Shown here: in pieces, positions 22,391 through 31,994 of the stretch
How the letters are laid out: every line of letters begins with the position of its first letter
Numbering within the stretch: position 1 is the first letter of the stretch
Assembly (NCBI RefSeq): GCF_963082655.1
Contig: NC_081556.1
Span: forward strand, 151,931,501-151,995,500
DNA from: Stomoxys calcitrans
Taxonomy: Eukaryota; Arthropoda; Insecta; Diptera; Muscidae
Direction: 5' to 3'
Length of the DNA stretch: 64,000 nt
Position numbers and translations under genes: made by a program
The notes under the pieces: model-generated
What the model was told of the DNA's origin: nothing
The model's database searches: none
What the model saw: only the letters and a program-made list of their open reading frames with translations

Positions 22391-22940
22391 ACAAACCTTG
22401 GAGTGTTTTTCACAAGTACCCATGCCTCGGCACCATATAACAACAGGGGTAGTATCAGTGCTAATTCTTTGGTGGAATTTCCGACTTCATGCAGACACCG
22501 GTACATCTCTTTTCGCTTATATTCATGTCTTTCCATGTCCTTTTTCTTTCTGCATAATAGTCGTTGCTACTGGTTGAACGGTTGCTCTATATACCACATT
22601 CTTGGCTTAAGTAGCATTTCGACATTCTGGGTCGTGCCATGCGTTTCTTGGGGGAGGCTTCTGGTACCCAAGTATGGAATTCGCGGCATTTTTCATGGAG
22701 TCAGCAATGGATTGCCACTGTGTCGTAATATTATCGGGACAAGCAATACCATGGCTGCCGGTTGTCCGTACCAGATTGACCCGATGAAAGCTTTCACCGG
22801 CAAGGGCTGGCACCTCAGTGTACAACACACTGCTACAACAACAACAACAACATGATCGGAAAAAGAGATGTTTTCACCAAGCAGTTGGGTCAGACGAGTG
22901 AAGTAGCCGTTGCCATTTGTTGTGTTTGCAGCTTTTCAAT
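22391..22940 (-). pseudogene. RTE-type LINE fragments, rearranged, with nested insertion
   Basis: 22400-22450 is the reverse complement of the LINE's 'LYGSEAWVL' region. 22560-22740 and 22857-22940 are reverse complements of the 7560-7800 region ('GGTGGGTACCAGAAGCCTCC'-type words and the 'LTQLLDESTPCSN' region). The two halves of the latter are separated by a block at about 22700-22855 that matches the LINE fragment at 4695-4915 and ends in (ACA)n. The order implies deletion plus a later nested insertion. Confidence 0.7.
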
Positions 22941-22942
22941 GT

Positions 22943-24025
22943 AAGGCCCTTCGATATCCTTCATCAAGTTGACCCAGATCGGTCCAGATTTGGATATAGC
23001 TGCCAAATAGAACGATCCGCCGATTTACGGCCCTAGGCCTATAAAAGCCACATTTATTATCCGATTTTGCTGAAATTTGGGACAGTGAGTTGTGTTAGGC
23101 CCTTCGATATCCTTTACCAATTTGGCCGAGATCGGTCCAGACTTGGATATAGCTGCCATATAGACCGATCTGCTGATTTAGGGTCTTAGGCCCATAAAAG
23201 CAACATTTATTATCCGATTTTGCTGAAAGTTGGGACAGTGAGTTGTGTTAGGCCCTTCGATATCCTTTACCAATTTGGCCCAGATCAGTTCAGATTTGGA
23301 TATAGCTGCCATATAGACGGATCTACCGATTTAGGGTCTTAGGCCCATAAAAGCCACATTTATTATCCGAGTTTGCTGAAATTTGGGACAGTGAGTTGTG
23401 TTAGGCCCTTCGACGTCCTTCAACAATTTGGCCCATATCGGACCAGATTTGGATATAGCTGCCATATAGACTAATCTGTCGACTTAGGGTCTTAGGCCCA
23501 TAAAAGCCACATTTATTATCCGATTTTGGTTTTGGGGCCATAAAAGGCGCATTTCTTGTCCGGTATCGCCGAAATTTGGGGCAGTGAGTTGTGTTACGCT
23601 CTTCAACATTAGTCTGCAACTTGGTCCAAATCGGTCCAGATTTGGTTATAGTTGCCACATAGACCCATCTCTCGATTTAAAGTCTTGGCCCAATAAAAGG
23701 CGCATTTATAATCCGATTTCACTGAAATTTGACACAGTGGCGTATGTTAGGCTTTTCGACATCCGTGTCGTATATGGTTCAGATCGGTTTATTTTTAGAT
23801 ATAGCTACTTAAAAGATTAACATTTTGTTTTACACAATTGAACAATGACTTGTACTTATTAGTATTTGGTCCAAATCGGACCATATTTGGATATAGCTTC
23901 TATGGGGCATAAGGTATGCATTTTTCACCGGATTTTGACGAAAGGTGGTTTACATATATATCCGAGGTGGTGGGTATCCAAAGTTCGGCTCGGCCGAACT
24001 TAAAGCCTTTTTACTTGTTTTCTTA
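22943..24025 (+). mobile_element. INE-1-like element, subfamily A array
   Basis: The cleanest array in the window: 'CCCTTCGA' occurs at 22947, 23100, 23253 and 23406, an exact 153-bp period. The last units are more diverged (from 23530), then the terminus 'GAGGTGGTGGGTATCC' and TTCGGCTCGGCCGAACTTAAAG. The 5' head is absent. Confidence 0.9.
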
Positions 24026-24034
24026 CTTCTTGTC

Positions 24035-24770
24035 TACAAATAAGGCTGATGCTGAACCATTTTAATGGAGATTGTGGCTAGCCTCTCATCCACCGGAATA
24101 AACTTGGAGACAAGATGTTTCAGTCTCCGACTAACCACAAAAACACAGTCAAATTTATTCATTGATAGCTATAGTATAGTTCGTCACCGTTTGCTGTTGT
24201 TGTGACGCCATTTCTACCATCTGATTTGAACTACCTAGATCAGCAGATCATGGTCCTTTTTCGGTTTGCGTTGGACGTCAATATTAGTTACTATTCTTTG
24301 GTTTCTCGGAGTAATCCTAAAATTTTCCGGGTGCGGGTCACTGGCCCAGCGCCGCAACCGCATGGCATATGTGGGATCGCACATTTATCCCTGAATGTCA
24401 CATGCCTCTTGCTCCAAGATCCGACGATCGCCTCCCGCAGCCCGCAACTTGGGAACAGACGCTGATGTTGACTATTCGTTAATTGAAGGCACCAATAACT
24501 CTCCTAGTCATTATGAGTATCATTGGCATTCAGTATTTAGGTAAGAGTTATTGTCATCTGAGACTCTCCTCCGGAAATTGGTGACTACACGCGGCCGTAT
24601 TTGCAGCTATTCCGCATAAGTACGAAGCTTTCCACTATCTGCAAACTATGGACGCTTTCAGCTAAACTTCCCGTGATACGGAAAAGCTTAAAGTCGGAGC
24701 TCAAGTTCCAAACCGTGTGGTGCTCACAGTTATGGCGTGTCTGCCGGCATAACTGTGATATTTGATTATT
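24035..24770 (-). pseudogene. RTE-type LINE 5' fragment
   Basis: This is the reverse complement of the LINE start at 6365-7130: 'GAGACAAGATGTTTCAGTCT' (endonuclease part), 'TCATGGTCCTTTTTCGG', then the GC-rich leader 'CCAGCGCCGCAACCGCATGG' and 'CACAGTTATGGCG'. The same leader occurs at 53620-54083. Confidence 0.8.
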
Positions 24771-25110
24771 TAATTCAATTTAAGATTTGTTTACTTGTTT
24801 TAACTGTGTAGAATAGAAATGGAGTGAAATTAAATATGAACAGCATACCTTTCAACGAAGTCCTTAGGAAATGCTCAGACATTTTAATTCACATTTACCA
24901 CTTAAACAAACATCTCCATTCTTCAGCCAAATTTTATGGAAATTATTTATTTACTTCAATACAAAGATTCTTAACATTCCTTTTAATTTATTTGTAATTC
25001 ATAGAAAATATTTATTATAAATTTTCTGTTTCTTCACTTACGATTATGCAAATTAGGGTTTAAAAATGGAATAAAACTCAAAGAAGGCATAAATTTAAAG
25101 TATTCACATT
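24771..25110 (-). other. 3' flank / 3' UTR of Ipk1
   Basis: AT-rich DNA downstream of the Ipk1 stop. On the - strand an AATAAA hexamer lies at 25011-25016, about 95 bases after the stop codon, the most likely polyadenylation signal. Confidence 0.5.
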
Positions 25111-25243
25111 CTAAGGCATGGCTTGCATAATTTCCTTTGTTTGTTTTACATATTTGGCAAAATGAGAATCCGGCTTAGGATCCAAATCTAATAAAGTGAT
25201 TTTACTAACGAAATATTGGTCATTCACACAAATAATATGAGGA
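25111..25243 (-). CDS. Ipk1: Ipk1 last coding exon (inositol-pentakisphosphate 2-kinase)
   Basis: The terminal exon has acceptor TTCCAG|T at 25243/25244 and stop TAG at 25111-25113. It completes a Ser codon and encodes PHIICVNDQYFVSKITLLDL followed by DPKPDSHFAKYVKQTKEIM and QAMP. The LLDLDPKP block corresponds to SVLDLDLKPYESI of human IPPK. In the plant enzyme structure the Asp residues of this motif bind Mg2+ and nucleotide (family knowledge). Human IPPK extends about 50 residues beyond this point, while the fly protein ends sooner. The intron before it is only 103 bp. Confidence 0.95.
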
Positions 25244-25346
25244 CTGGAATGAAAGAATGAAATGAATAAATTTAACCTTAAATTTATGATTTTCCTTTTT
25301 TCAGTTTTGAAAAGCATTTTTTTGTTTTTGGTTTATAAATACTTAC

Positions 25347-25567
25347 CTTTCCAATTTCTCGGGAGTAGAGACTTGACGAAATGTTATCATTATGGAGCAA
25401 TCCATGGCAGTGGCTGACAATAGGTATTGTTCTTCGGGACTCAATTGGGAAAATTCCAATTTCTTTTGCTTTCCAGGGTCCAATTTCATTAGGAGCTCTT
25501 TTAAAAACCCATAAGACTTTTCCTTTTTGTTTTGGTAGTTATGCTCAAGCATGTGTGAAAAATGGAG
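25347..25567 (-). CDS. Ipk1: Ipk1 coding exon ('DCSIM' motif)
   Basis: Acceptor TTTCTTAG|CT and donor AAAG|GTAAGT. It encodes LHFSHMLEHNYQNKKEKSYG, a Lys/Glu-rich stretch and LSPEEQYLLSATAMDCSIMI followed by TFRQVSTPEKLES. The AMDCSIMI motif matches TAKDCSIMIAL of human IPPK, part of the conserved kinase core. The exon enters in phase 0 and leaves with two bases, which the next exon completes as Ser, confirming the junction. Confidence 0.95.
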
Positions 25568-26177
25568 CTAAGAAAAAAAATATGTTATGGGTCAGAATAG
25601 CATAAAAGAAGAACATGGGAAAATTAAAAGCAGAAATAATGATTTCAAAAATAACACAGTTTGACAAAATTATAAAAAAAAAAAAATATTAAACCCAACT
25701 GCATTCCACCCAACATTTTACAAATCTTAGAAACTTCTTCCAATAATACGATTTAAGTTTTAACTCAATAATAGGTTGCCAAGGTGATGGCTCTGTAAAA
25801 GTTGGATTGGCCAAACCAAACCAAACAAGTACTGTGTCTGATGATGCTTCATAAGCGGACATTATGCTTCAGAATTATGCTTCATAGGTGGACATTCTAT
25901 GAGTTTGTATGGATCTAAATATCATATTAAACTAGTTTATTATAACTCCACTACCATATCCTAAGTCATATTCATATTTGGGCTTGTTTGTATCATACTT
26001 GATGTAGGTCCCGAGAACTCCTTTATAAATGCAATTTGCCCATGAACTTTCCATTAAAGGACAGGGGCAAACTTCTCACATTTTAATGATTGATGTTTAA
26101 TACAAGTTTATTAGCTCTATGATAAGGCATCTTTGGGTTTGTTTGTACAAAAAATAGTTGCAGCGATATGGGCAATA
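25568..26177. other. Ipk1 intron, including SINE tail
   Basis: AT-rich intron. At about 26020-26130 lies a - strand SINE tail ('CATGAACTTTCCATTAAAGG', 'AGGGGCAAACTTCTCACATT'). Nothing else recognised. Confidence 0.5.
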
Positions 26178-26363
26178 AACCCGCTTTTTATAGGATTAAG
26201 ACCCTAAATTGGTCAGCTATATCCGATTTGGACTGCCATCGGATCGGATGACAGGAGATTTAAAACAACTAACTGTTTCAAATTCCTGCGAAATCAGGTA
26301 ATAACTGAGGCTTTTATGGGCGAAAGACCCTAAATCGGCTGTTCGGCCTATATGCCAGCTATA
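26178..26363 (-). mobile_element. INE-1-like fragment, subfamily A
   Basis: 'TAGGATTAAGACCCTAAATT', 'GGGCGAAAGACCCTAAATCG', 'CCAGCTATATAA': one to two units on the - strand. Its right edge is the TA into which the next element inserted. Confidence 0.7.
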
Positions 26364-26365
26364 TA

Positions 26366-27080
26366 AAGGGTGATTTTTTAGCTATTATCTTTTTGGCAAC
26401 ACTGGTTTAAACAGCTCACGCAGGTTTCATGTTTTGTTTCACTGTCAAACATCTGCAGTTTGGTCTAATAACTTAACCATGAATCATCTTGCAAACGAAC
26501 AACGCTTGCAAATTATTGAATTTTATTATCAAAATGCGCGCTCTTTTAAGAAAGTTCAATCAAATTGTGTTCAGCGACAAAGCTCATTTTTGGCTTAAAT
26601 GGTACGTAAATAAGCAGAGCTGTCGATTTTTGAGTGAATATCAGCCAGAAGCATTGTAATAACTTTCAATGCATCCGGAAAAAGTCACAGTTTGGTGTGG
26701 TTTATGCGCTGGTGGCATCATTGGGCGGTACTTCTTCAAAGATGTTGCGAATCGCACCGTAACTGCAATGAGATGATATCCAACTTTTTTTGCCCAAAAT
26801 ACAAGAGTTTGACGTGCATGACATGTGGCTTCAAAAAGACAGTGCCGCATGCTACACAGCACACGTACCAATGGACTTATTGAGTGGCGAGTTGGGTGAA
26901 CATTTTATTTCACTTTCGGGACCGGTCAATTGGCCGCCTAGATAGTGCGATTTTGCGCATTTAGACTATTTTTTGTGGGGAGTATGTTAAAGCTCATTTG
27001 GATGAAATATGTTCACGAAACTTAATGAAATAGTTAATAATGAGGTGTTTTCCAATAAGTATGCAAATTTGGGCACCCTA
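26366..27080 (+). pseudogene. Tc1/mariner-like transposase remnant
   Basis: The left end AAGGGTGATTTTTT is preceded by TA, the same terminus as the palindromic element at 32087. A transposase reading starts 'MNHLANEQRLQIIEFYYQN' at 26479. It then jumps to the catalytic-core region, 'VFSDKAHFWLKWYVNKQ' (the usual FSDEAHF with the residue after the catalytic Asp changed), and 'HPEKVTVWCGLCAGGIIG' and 'YFFKD'. The DNA-binding domain after the first helix is deleted, and frameshifts and stops follow, so it is inactive. The right terminus could not be placed; the sequence near 27060 recurs at 29320. Confidence 0.75.
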
Positions 27081-27232
27081 GTGGGTCCAGAGGCTAATTT
27101 GAATGGGCCTATGGCTTGATTATTTTAATAAAAAAAGCTCTTGGAACCCTGCAAAAGAAGCATGCAGAAAAGTCTGAAATATCTGTAACGGCTTATAAGT
27201 TATTGGACTTGGACAACAAAATTTTTTGTGAA

Positions 27233-28486
27233 AAGTTAAGTTCGGCCGGGCCGAACTTTGGACACCCACCACCTCGGGTATATAAGTAAACCACCTTTCA
27301 TCAAAATCAGGCGAAAAAAGCATAATTTAAACCCTACTAGCAGCTTTATCGAAATATGGTTCGATTTAGACCAAATTCGACACGGATATTGAGTGGTCTA
27401 ATAAGTACAAGTCATTGTCCAAACTAGTAGAACAAAATATTGGTCTCTTTGGTAGCCATATCCAAATATAGACCGATCTGAACCATATACGACACGGATA
27501 TCGAAAAGCCTAACATAAGTCACTGTGTCAAATTTCAGCAAAATCGGATTACAAATGCGTCTTTTATGGGCCTAAGATCTTAAATCGAGAGATCGGTCTA
27601 TATGGCAGCTATATTCAAATCTGGACCGATCTGAGCCAAATTAAAGAAAAATGTCGAAAGGCCTAACACAACTCACTGTCCCAAATTTCGGCGACATCGG
27701 GCTATAAATGCGCATTTTATGTGCCCAAAACATAAAATCGAGAGATTTGTATATATGGTAGCTATATCCAAATCTGGGCCGATCTATGCCATATTGCTAA
27801 AAGATGTGAAGGCTCCCAACACAACTCACTGTCCCAAATTTCGGCGACATCGGACTATAAATGCGCCTTTTATGGGCCCAAAACTTAAAATCGAGAGATC
27901 GGTCTATATGGCAGCTATAATCAAATCTGGACCGATCTGCGTCAAACTGCAGAAATATGTCGAAGGGCCTAACACAATTTTCTGTACAAAATTTCGGCTA
28001 CATCGGGCAATAAATGCGCCTTTTATGGGCCCAAAACCTTAAATCGAGAGATCGGTCTACATGGCAGCTATATTCAAATCTGAACCGATCTGGGCCTAAT
28101 TAACGAAGGATGTCGAAGGGCTTAACACAACTCACTGTCCCAACTTTCAGCAATATCGAATAATAAATGTGGCTTTTATGGCCCTAAGACCCCAAATCGG
28201 CCAATCAGTGTATATGGGGGCTATATCAAAATATATTCCGATATAACCGATCTTCAAACTGAACCTGCTTATGGACAAAAAAATAATCTGTGCAAGGTTT
28301 CAGCTCAATATCTTTATTGTTAAAGACTGTAGCGTGTTTTTACAACAGACACAGGGACAGACATGGTTAGATCGTCTTAGATTTTTACCCTGATCAAGAA
28401 TATATATACCGTATAGGGTCGGAAATGGATATTTTGATGTGTTGCAAACGGAATGATAAAATGAATATACCGCCATCCTTCGGTAT
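27233..28486 (-). mobile_element. INE-1-like element, subfamily A
   Basis: The palindrome GTTCGGCCGGGCCGAAC lies at 27240-27256, then 'ACCCACCACCTCGGGTATAT', then six to seven units ('GGGCCCAAAAC', 'TCGAGAGATCGGTCTATATG', 'GGCCTAACACAACTCACTGT'). The head follows: a worn microsatellite ('ACAGACACAGGGACAGACAT'), ATCAAGAATATATATACC and a stem-loop 'CGCCATCCTTCGGTATA'. Nearly full length. Confidence 0.85.
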
Positions 28487-29141
28487 AACAAGTGTACTAA
28501 GTTCGGCCTGCCCGATTCTTGGGTACCCACCACCGCTGAAACTGTACCCTTACTGACGGAGTTTGTATTTGAATTAATTTGGTCTCAAAAAGTCATATCG
28601 GGATGTCGGAACTTAGGGGGCCTATATCACAATATTGAACGATTCAGATAAAACTTGGCAAATCAGATGAAATTTTGAGCGCATATAGGGGCTGAAGAAG
28701 TCAAATTCGGCAATCGTTTTATATAGGGGCTATATCTGTTTATAAGCCGATTCGGATCATACTTGGCATGAATGTTGGAAGTCACAACACAAGTCTTTGT
28801 CCGAAATTTTAGCCAAATCGGAAGCAAATTGAGGCTTCTGAGGCTCAAGAAATCAAATCGCGGGATCGGTTTATATGGGGGATATAACCAAATCCTAACC
28901 GTTTACAATCCCCAATGACCTACATGAATAAGAAGTATCTGTGCGAAATTTGAAGCGGCTAACTTTACGCGTTCGACCGCTATCGTGATTTCGAAAGTCG
29001 GACGGACACGGTCAGATCGATTCAGAATATCGAGACGATTCAGAATATATATACTTTGTGGGGTCGCAGATCAATATTCCGAGGTGTTACAAACGGAATG
29101 ACTAGATTAGTATACCCCCATTCCATGGCGGTGGCTATAAA
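28487..29141 (-). mobile_element. INE-1-like element, subfamily B
   Basis: It abuts the previous element. The terminus AACAAGTGTACTAAGTTCGG is followed by 'CTTGGGTACCCACCACC'. Two units follow, then 'GTCGGACGGACACGGTC', ATATATACTTTGTGGGG and the stem-loop 'CCCCATTCCATGGCGGTGG'. Confidence 0.8.
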
Positions 29142-29239
29142 AATGCGAAAATCTAACATACTCACGAAATGTTGAAATAACGACCTTTGAAAACTTTTTA
29201 ATCCGATCTCGTACAAGAAATTTCAGCATTTCTCATAAA

Positions 29240-29350
29240 TGAGAGTTTGGCCAGCAATTCAAAATTGTACATGCTCGATCAATTTTCAAGTCCCATGTAT
29301 CAGCCTCTGGACCCACTGAGTCCCCAAATTCTGCGCACTTATTGGAAAAC
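29240..29350 (-). mobile_element. Tc1/mariner-like 3' fragment
   Basis: This is the reverse complement of the 27030-27110 region ('CTTATTGGAAAACACCTCA', 'GCCTCTGGACCCACT'), so it is a second, inverted piece of the same element. Confidence 0.55.
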
Positions 29351-30172
29351 ACCTCAACATTGACTATTTAAAGTATCATGTATATATCTCTATACGTTCA
29401 AAAGATCAAGAATCTTTCAGAAAGATTCGAGAAGTTCCACGATTTAGCAACACTGTGTGTAAAATACGGAGGTACTATATCGGACTATAATTTTCGATTT
29501 TAAAAATTCTATTTCTCTAACATACCTTTTCCTAACCTAAATATTACATATACACAGATATCCATTGTCCTTAAAATGTATTTGTAACCTAGTGCCATTT
29601 CAGCCCCATTATATGGGGAAAGTGTTTTTTTTTTTCAAAGATTTTTGTTTTCACTTGCTTTCACAAGTCTTTGGTTATTGTGTCTAAAAATCACTTAACC
29701 AAATCCCTTGACCATCATGATGCATTTTCAAGTCAAGTAGTTTTTTTTTCTTATGTTTCCTTTGTCGTCGTCAGGTTTGCAGGGGAGGGAAAAATGAAAA
29801 ATCACCAAAATGCTTTGGCAAACTTTTGGATGTGTTCATTTCCAAAAAAAAGGTAGAAATGCATGTTACAAGAAGGTTTTAGCTCATGCAAACCAAACAA
29901 GTCCGAGTGTCCGCTGATACCCACTTCCCTTTTTGTACTCTCCCTATCCTTGGCTATGAATGATGGTCATGTTTTTTGTTTTCCATTTTTTATGTTCCGG
30001 TTTTTAACAAATGCATTTTTTACTACCACTCTTGCAGGCATGGTGTTGGTGAAAAGCTTCCTTAAGCAGAGATTTGTTCGAAAGTGTGGGTGAGCTTCAG
30101 TGATTTTGAGCATACCCTTGAGCTACGTGTGGGACCAGGGGTGTGTTAAGAACCTGTTAAAGCTTTACTCAC
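29351..30172. other. Ipk1 intron, no gene recognised
   Basis: AT-rich single-copy-looking sequence. Open frames here (29671-29856, 29863-30093) have no domains and run antisense to the gene. Confidence 0.45.
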
Positions 30173-30779
30173 CTTGGCCAACAACTGTAAATGTAAAATT
30201 TTTTGCAACACACAATTTTTTGGTAAGTTTAGCATTTCCGGTGCAAGCATTTGTCCTACAGAGACATCAGTGCCAAAGGATGCAGTACAACAATACGAAG
30301 AACCATGTGGCAGGGATGAGTGATCCCCTCTTAGAGGTCTAACAAGAATGTTTGATGCAGTGGTTGCCGTAGGGTGAGAAGATTTCATGGTGTTAGCAGC
30401 ATTAGTGAAAGTTGTATTAACTTTTGTTACAACCAATTCCGCTTCCGTTTCCGGCGTCGTCGTCGTCGTTGCCGTTGCCATTGCCATGGGAGCTTTGGTT
30501 ACCTTACTAATGTTGACTTTTTGTTCTTTGCTTGGCATCACATGAATATGAGGTTTACCATCCACACATCGCCTTTGGGTACCATGAGTTTGAATGGAAG
30601 AATCACTCTTTTCATCAGCGGCGCTTGCCTTGACCTCCTTGTGGGCCTTTGACATTTCATCTTTTCCATAAACAATAGCCTCTTTATTTGCAATTTGCCT
30701 TTGCATGCTTTGCTCCTTTTCGCCATAGTCCTTTAACAGACTTGTCACCAACAGATGCTTTATAAGCTGCAGTTTTTCA
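30173..30779 (-). CDS. Ipk1: Ipk1 large coding exon with low-complexity insert
   Basis: Acceptor TTTTACAG|T at 30779/30780, donor CCAAG|GTGAGT at 30173/30172. After completing a Ser codon it encodes EKLQLIKHLLVTSLLKDYG, equivalent to the helix RAVIRELVHVITRVLLSG of human IPPK. A charged, Thr/Ala/Ser-rich insert of about 150 residues follows, including an ATATTTTTPETEAE run. The exon ends LNLPKNCVLQKILHLQLLAK, matching GLPKGCLLYKTLQVQMLDLL in human. The reading frame is open throughout, and the phases agree with both neighbours. Human IPPK has a shorter, unrelated linker at the same place, so the insert is probably disordered. Confidence 0.95.
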
Positions 30780-31225
30780 CTGTAAAAATAAGGAAATATT
30801 TTAGCTGGGAATAAATTGAATTAAATGGAAACTTTAAAGAAAGTCAAATATGTTCTTCGGTTCGTTTGTTTTTCAGTTTGGATGCTTTTGGTACCCAGTA
30901 AACGATAAATGGTTTAAAACAGAAGTGTGTAATGGTTGAAATCAAATACGAAATACGTATTTGTACATAGGAGTGTTCCGCTCAAGAAAATATTTCTTCC
31001 TTGGGGTAAGCACTGTTCCCAAAAGCCTTTCTACTAAAGTTCCTGTTCTAGTCCTAAAAGATCTCATATCAAAAGCCCAGCAACTCCCTCGTCCACCTTC
31101 TGTTTACGGTATGTCAGAGAGTACTGTCAATCCGAGATTCAAGTAAAAATTCCATCACATCTTCCGAAATCTGCTATGTTTTACAACTCGACAAATAGCA
31201 CGTATGCAAGACCGGTTTTCATCCT
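30780..31225. other. Ipk1 intron segment, nothing recognised
   Basis: AT-rich DNA upstream of the 30779 acceptor, without coding or repeat signals. Confidence 0.4.
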
Positions 31226-31466
31226 GTCACTTCGAGCTTCGAACTGCGTGATAATCATAGTTATCACGAAAACCTCAGCTGAGAGCTACCGGCCGTCCAA
31301 AGGTTGCGGATAGTGGCATGCTTCGTATACGAAGTAGCTCCCACTGCAGCCGCGGAGAATCAGCGGTATCGTGTGAAGAGTCTCAATGAGAGGCCGGAAG
31401 GCATCGGCTTTTTCTTAAATACTGATCCTCGATATGACATGGCGAGTTTTTGATGCCTTTTAATAA
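31226..31466 (+). mobile_element. RTE-type LINE leader-like fragment
   Basis: 'ATAGTTATCACGAAAACC', 'TGAGAGCTACCGGCCG', 'GGTTGCGGATAGTGG', 'AAATACTGATCCTCGATATG' and 'CATGGCGAGTTTTTG' follow the same order as the LINE leader at 6420-6600 and 53690-53890, with substitutions. This is a diverged relative rather than the same copy type. Confidence 0.6.
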
Positions 31467-31990
31467 CAAATGACTATCACGTACCCGCAGCGTTCGGTCC
31501 CATGGACTGGAACGAGCTTACTCATATTAAGGAGTTTGTCGGAATCGGCCGGTTGACTTTAGTTTTTCAACATGAATGAAAGGTTTAAATAACAAATGAC
31601 TATCGCCTCCTGGCAGCGTTCGGTCCTATGGACTGGAACGATCTTACTCATATTTAGGAGTTTGACGAGGATCGCTACCCCCACTTGTAATGTGGCTACA
31701 ACAACAACCGATCTTCTCATTCCGCGAAAGGCCATCATGCCCGTTGACTGTGGATTGTTCATCATGAGTGAGAGGTTTAAATAACAAATGACTATCACGT
31801 ACCCGCAACGTTCGGTCCTATGGACTGGAACGAGCTTACTCATATTTAGGAGTTTGACGAGGTTCGCTACCCCCACTTGTAATGTGGCTACAACAACAAC
31901 CGATCTTCTCATACCTCGAAATGCCATCATGCCTGTTGACTGTGATTTTTTCATCATGAATGAGAGATTGTTGTATGGAAATAAATGCAA
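31467..31990 (+). repeat. 192-bp tandem repeat, about 2.7 copies
   Basis: 'AACAAATGACTATC' begins units near 31467, 31591 and 31783. The last two are 192 bp apart and nearly identical: 'GCGTTCGGTCCTATGGACTG', 'GGCTACAACAACAACCGATC', 'GCCATCATGC'. The first copy is shorter and truncated inside. The repeat continues directly from the LINE leader, which suggests amplification of part of an LINE 5' region. Confidence 0.8.
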
Positions 31991-31994
31991 TAAA

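Noticed and set aside
22943..24025. CRISPR-like regularly spaced repeat
   Set aside because: The whole 153-bp unit is repeated and diverged, with no short conserved repeat plus unique spacers, and the context is eukaryotic.
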